43,769 nt of DNA from Pelagophyceae sp. CCMP2097 (lineage: Eukaryota; Sar; Pelagophyceae), in contig MU657223.1 in NCBI GenBank assembly GCA_026770575.1, positions 200,473-244,241 of the forward strand. Reading direction: 5' to 3'. The position numbers were made by a program, and so were the translations under genes. Shown piece by piece: positions 40,454 through 43,769 of the stretch. Within the stretch, counting starts at the first letter, position 1, and each line of letters begins with the position of its first letter. The notes below the pieces were generated by a model. It was given only the letters and a program-made list of their open reading frames with translations, was not told where the DNA came from and ran no database searches.

Positions 40454-42285
40454 TCACTCGGGCGTCTCCTCTGCGAGGCCGTGGCAGATTCGGCAGAGGG
40501 CGGTAAACTTGTATGCAGTCATGTCCAAAACCTGAGAGGGGTATCCAAAACCAAGGGGTATCCAAAACCAATAGAGGCTTTGCCCATCTCCTCGCTCCAC
40601 CGCGAAACTCGTCTCCACCGCGGTCCTTTGCGACGCGGCGATTCGCGGTTTGGAATTTGGCCTGAGCGTCTGGGCTGTTGCGCGGCGGTTCCTTCCAGGC
40701 AAAGTGCTTTTCATACGCAGTCTTGTTCGTCTGCAGCATCTTCAAATACGCCGCCAGCTGCCGCGGGTCCTGAGGCGGGGCGTCCCTTTGGGCACCGGGC
40801 AGCAAGGACGCACGTCGCCAAAGTCGGAAAACTTGATGACGGCCTCGGGCGCGGGCGTGAGCCGGTCGACCTGCGCCAGGCGGTCGTGGTGCGGCGGCGG
40901 CGGTGCGGCGCATTCCCGCACCCCGAAACGTACCCGCTTGGCGCCGAGGTAGATGGGGAGCGAGCCGGCGAGGAGGCCGTCGTAAACTTTCTCTGAGACG
41001 TAGTCTCCCACGATCGCATTCTCAAAGGCCAGATAAAACTTGTAGTTGGCGAGGATGCGCCTCTTGGCGTCGCCGCGGTTCTCGCCCGCGGGCGACGGCG
41101 GCTCGTCGGTGTTGTGCAAGCATTTGCCGTACGAGTGCACCTCCACATGTTTCGACACCTCGCCCAGCAGGGCCAACCTCTTCTCGGCCCCGGCGTTCTT
41201 GCAGTTTGAGACGAAAGCGGCGACGGCGTTTCGCTTGTGCTCCCAGGGGACGTGGTGATGAGCAAAGTACGCGTCCGAATCCCAGTGCCTAGCGCCACAG
41301 CTCAAAGCGAGGGTCAAAGCTCAAAGGCGACCATCGAAGTCGGCCCTCGTTTGCCGCTTCGTCATCCCGCGGGGCGCGGGTCGGCGCGGGTGGATGGTGA
41401 TCATGGGCAGCGTCGAGTCTAGGTTATACGTCATGGTCCAATCGAACCTCGACACGTACGTCGCGTCCTTCAACAGCGGCGCCTACAAGATGCCTTCAGC
41501 GCCTAAAAACGCCGCGAGGCGACGCACGTAGTTCTCCTGTTCGAGCGAAACGAGCAGGTACTTTGCCTTAGGCGGTTTGCTCTTCGGGAAGTCATTCTTA
41601 GAGTGCGTCTTGGCGTGGAAGACGATGCCGTGCGCGCTGGCGAGCTGCTTCGGCCCGCGGCCCTCGGAGAAGCGGCATTCCGTGGAGCACTGCGTCTTTG
41701 CCGCGTCGACGAAATCGGGCCGCAGCCAATCGAGGTACCCCTTGATCTTGTTATACACGACGACGTTGATCACGCGCCGCGGCGCAGTCGAAGACGCGTC
41801 GCGCAGGTACGGCCGCGCGTTCAAAGGGCCCGTCGGGGCCGCCTCTGGCAACAGCGCCCGCCGCTCCACCACTGGCGGCGGCGCGGCGCGCGGTGCGATG
41901 GGCGGCGCATCGCGCGGCGCGGCGGGCGGCGGCGGCGGCGGCGTTGCGGCGGCCGTAGCCTCGTGCGCCTGCTGATGCTGCCACGCGACCTCGTCCTCGT
42001 GCGCCTGCCGCAGCGTGGCGGCCGCGGCCGCGACCGCAGTCGACCGCATGTCGCGCCTAGACGCGGCGTTTGTGCCGCGCGTCAAAAGGGCGGGACTCGC
42101 TCGTGCGTGGCGCGCGACGCGGCGAGGTCGAGGTGCGCAAGTTCCAGTTCCTTGGCTAGGACCGAAGTCGCTTCGTACGTTGCCTCGAGTGCCTCACGCG
42201 CACCGGCGCGCGCGCCGGCGTACTCCCGGCATAGGTACAGCGCCGCCAGCGCGGCGGCGCAATACACCAGCAGCCGCCGGCTCAT
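40454..42285 (-). CDS. GT10 family alpha-1,3-fucosyltransferase
   Basis: This Golgi enzyme transfers fucose from GDP-fucose to N-glycans or other acceptors. Six exons in phase: 42101-42285, 41528-42056, 41355-41482, 40814-41288, 40635-40769 and 40454-40531, giving 509 residues. It has a type II layout: a short N-tail, one helix (LLVYCAAALAALYLC), and a Pro/Ala-rich stem. The GT10 landmarks are FDWTMTYNLDSTLP, FVSNCKNAGAEKRLALL and the family signature FYLAFENAIVGDYVSEKVYD followed by GLLAGSLPIYLGA. The CxxC end (LCRICHGL) matches the usual C-terminal cysteine pair. Two introns look like GC-AG: 42057-42100 (donor GCGAGT) and 41289-41354 (donor GCAAAC). The second removes an in-frame TGA. Without it the gene would be broken, so it deserves checking. 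Confidence 0.85.
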
Positions 42286-42423
42286 CGGCGCATAGGCGCG
42301 CGCGCGCGGCGGCGAGATCGACTCGGAAATCGACGGAATTTCGACAAACTGGCAAGGATTTCTTCGAGTCCCCTTCGTCGTTTGCGGTTGTTCTCGTCGC
42401 GGCGCTGCCGGGCGCGGGGATCC
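42286..42423. promoter_or_regulatory. Bidirectional promoter region, fucosyltransferase / Tudor protein
   Basis: These 138 bp separate two head-to-head ATGs. A GATCGACTCGGAAATCGACG stretch is the only mildly repetitive feature. Confidence 0.4.
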
Positions 42424-43769
42424 ATGGACGACTCACTCGACTTTAGCATGTCTCAGAAGGAGTTCCCGGCGATGCGCACGCCGTCGCGCAGTGCGCTGCG
42501 CGTCGGCAACAAGGTGGAAGCGTCTTATCGCGGCCAAGGGAAATTCTATCCCGGCGTCATTTCCGCAGACGGTGGCGACGGCACCTTCGACGTCGACTAC
42601 AATGACGGCGAGAAAGAGGCCGGTGTTTCGAGGGACCTCATCCGCAGGGTCGGCGCGACGCCCACCGCCGCAAACGACCTCGCCGTCGGCGACGCCGTCG
42701 AGGCGCGGTACAGAGGCAAAGGCAAGTACTACCCGGGCAGGATCGGCGCCGTCGGCGGCGACGGGACGTTCAACGTCGACTACGACGATGGCGAGAAGGA
42801 GACTGGCGTCGGACGCGACCTCATCCGCAGGGTCGGCGCTGCCCCTGCCGTCGCATCCGCCAACGACCTCGCCGTCGGCGACTTAGTCGAGGCGCGGTAC
42901 AAGGGCAAGGGCAAGTTTTATGCCGGCCGGATCGGCGCCGTCGGCGGCGACGGCACGTACAACGTGGATTACGACGATGGAGAAAAGGAGTCGGGCGTCG
43001 CGCGCGCACTGATCCGCAAGTTCGGCGGCGCACCCGCCGCCGCGCCCGCTGCCGGCGACCTCGCCGTCGGCGACGTCGTCGAGGCGAATTACCGCGGCAA
43101 GGGCAAGTTCTACGCCGGCAAGATTGGCGCCGTCGGCGGGGACGGGACGTATTCCTTGGACTACGACGACGGCGAAAAGGAGAGTCGCGTCAGACGCGAC
43201 CTCATCCGCAAGGTTGGCTCTTCGACCGCCGCTCCGGCTGCCAGCGACCTCGCCGTCGGCGACGCCGTCGAGGCGAACTACCGCGGCAAGGGCAAGTTTT
43301 ACGCCGGCAGGATCCGCACGGTTGGCGGCGACGGGACGTACGCCGTCGACTACGACGACGGCGAAAAGGGGGTGGGCGTCGCACGAGAAATGATCCGCAA
43401 GATGGGCGCTGCTCCCGCTGCCGCCGCGCCTGCCGACGACCTCGCCGTCGGCGACGCCGTCGAGGCGCGCTACCGTGGAAAATCAAAGTTCTACGCGGGC
43501 AGGATCGCTGTGGTCGGCGGCGACGGGACGTACTCCGTGGACTATGATGATGGCGAGAAGGAGTCGCGCGTCGAGCGCGAGCTGATCAAGAAGACTGGTG
43601 GCGCTCCTGCCGCTGCTGCGCCCGCCGCGCCTGCCAACGACCTGGCTGTCGGCGATGCCGTCGAGGCGCGCTACCGCGGCAAGGCCAAGTTTTATGCTGG
43701 CCGCATCCGCGCGGTCGGTGGCGACGGGACATACTCGATCGATTATGACGACGGAGAAAAGGAGACGGG
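42424..43769 (+). CDS. Tandem Tudor/Agenet-like repeat protein, 3' end missing
   Basis: The frame from the ATG at 42424 (MDDSLDFSMSQKEFPAMRTP) is open to the window end, at least 448 residues without an intron. After about 27 residues it becomes a head-to-tail array with a 57-66-residue period. Each unit reads roughly L.VGD.VEA.YRGKGKFY then G.I..VGGDGTY and DYDDGEKE, ending in RDLIRKVG, joined by Ala/Pro linkers. Seven units are visible; the second to seventh start near 42676, 42862, 43057, 43246, 43438 and 43636. The VEARY...G.I...DYDDGE pattern is that of Tudor/Agenet barrels, which bind methylated lysine or arginine or nucleic acid. Units are very similar in DNA, showing recent amplification. 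The binding partner is unknown. Confidence 0.8.
   Translation, partial: MDDSLDFSMSQKEFPAMRTPSRSALRVGNKVEASYRGQGKFYPGVISADGGDGTFDVDYNDGEKEAGVSRDLIRRVGATPTAANDLAVGDAVEARYRGKGKYYPGRIGAVGGDGTFNVDYDDGEKETGVGRDLIRRVGAAPAVASANDLAVGDLVEARYKGKGKFYAGRIGAVGGDGTYNVDYDDGEKESGVARALIRKFGGAPAAAPAAGDLAVGDVVEANYRGKGKFYAGKIGAVGGDGTYSLDYDDGEKESRVRRDLIRKVGSSTAAPAASDLAVGDAVEANYRGKGKFYAGRIRTVGGDGTYAVDYDDGEKGVGVAREMIRKMGAAPAAAAPADDLAVGDAVEARYRGKSKFYAGRIAVVGGDGTYSVDYDDGEKESRVERELIKKTGGAPAAAAPAAPANDLAVGDAVEARYRGKAKFYAGRIRAVGGDGTYSIDYDDGEKET
42676..43769 (+). repeat. In-frame tandem array, ~186-198 bp units
   Basis: Six unit starts share GACCTCGCCGTCGGCGA or a close variant, at spacings of about 186, 195, 189, 192 and 198 bp. 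Length variation is confined to the Ala/Pro linker codons. The array runs past the window edge. Confidence 0.85.

Noticed and set aside
1..43769. CRISPR arrays, rRNA genes, prokaryotic operons or plasmid origins
   Set aside because: None seen. Gene structure is eukaryotic throughout, and the repeats present are coding arrays or inverted-repeat elements.

Overview
This is a GC-rich nuclear segment of a microbial eukaryote. The genes are mostly intron-bearing and encode eukaryote-only machinery: eEF1A, a RAB3GAP2-type protein, NOP53, TIM50, a three-repeat MYB and a GT10 fucosyltransferase. Introns are very short, mostly 40-110 nt, and many have the donor GTGCGT. At least six inferred introns look like GC-AG introns. 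High GC, tiny introns and a protein made of tandem Tudor/Agenet-like modules suggest a stramenopile alga, possibly a pelagophyte such as Aureococcus. That placement is an inference; no taxonomic marker was searched.

Layout. 6-1118 (+) the 3' part of eEF1A. 2129-6397 (-) RAB3GAP2-like, eight exons. 6819-7815 (+) short-chain dehydrogenase. 7844-8950 (-) mARC-type MOSC protein. 9381-14444 (-) large SF1 helicase with a C-terminal nuclease-like domain. 14658-15863 (+) NOP53. 16014-17008 (-) secreted, probably GPI-anchored protein with a recent internal duplication. 17200-18680 is a repeat island: inverted-repeat elements, a 481-bp near-perfect palindrome, a tRNA-like/A-tailed unit and short tandem repeats. 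18851-19394 (+) four-span membrane protein. 19674-20496 (+) unrecognised conserved-looking protein. 20819-21415 (-) WD40 protein, with a 407-bp hAT-like MITE (8-bp target duplication) just upstream. 22033-23489 (-) MMAA GTPase. 23968-24271 (-) tiny membrane protein. 24418-25647 (+) M23-peptidase-like protein. 25788-26741 (-) WKF-domain protein. 26980-28829 (+) ankyrin plus 2OG-Fe(II) oxygenase. 29619-30316 (+) SAP-like/thioredoxin. 30606-33435 (-) MYB3R. 33665-34960 (+) FHA-RING. 35260-36374 (-) sulfotransferase-like. 36491-37941 (+) TIM50. 38232-39652 (+) armadillo-like secreted protein. 39961-40383 (+) membrane RING protein. 40454-42285 (-) GT10 fucosyltransferase. 42424 to the end (+) Tudor/Agenet repeat protein, cut by the window edge.

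Genes frequently alternate strands. Many start head-to-head with 116-240 bp between start codons, which suggests shared bidirectional promoters, and neighbours often converge with 3' ends only 28-150 bp apart. They do not form a single pathway. They are mostly housekeeping genes (translation, ribosome assembly, mitochondrial import, trafficking, signalling, glycosylation). The least ordinary items are the bacterial-type helicase-nuclease protein, the GC-AG intron set, the mobile-element island with the hAT-like insertion, and the tandem Tudor array.

Exon borders were chosen by eye so that reading phase and family similarity are both continuous. They are models, not transcript-verified structures.
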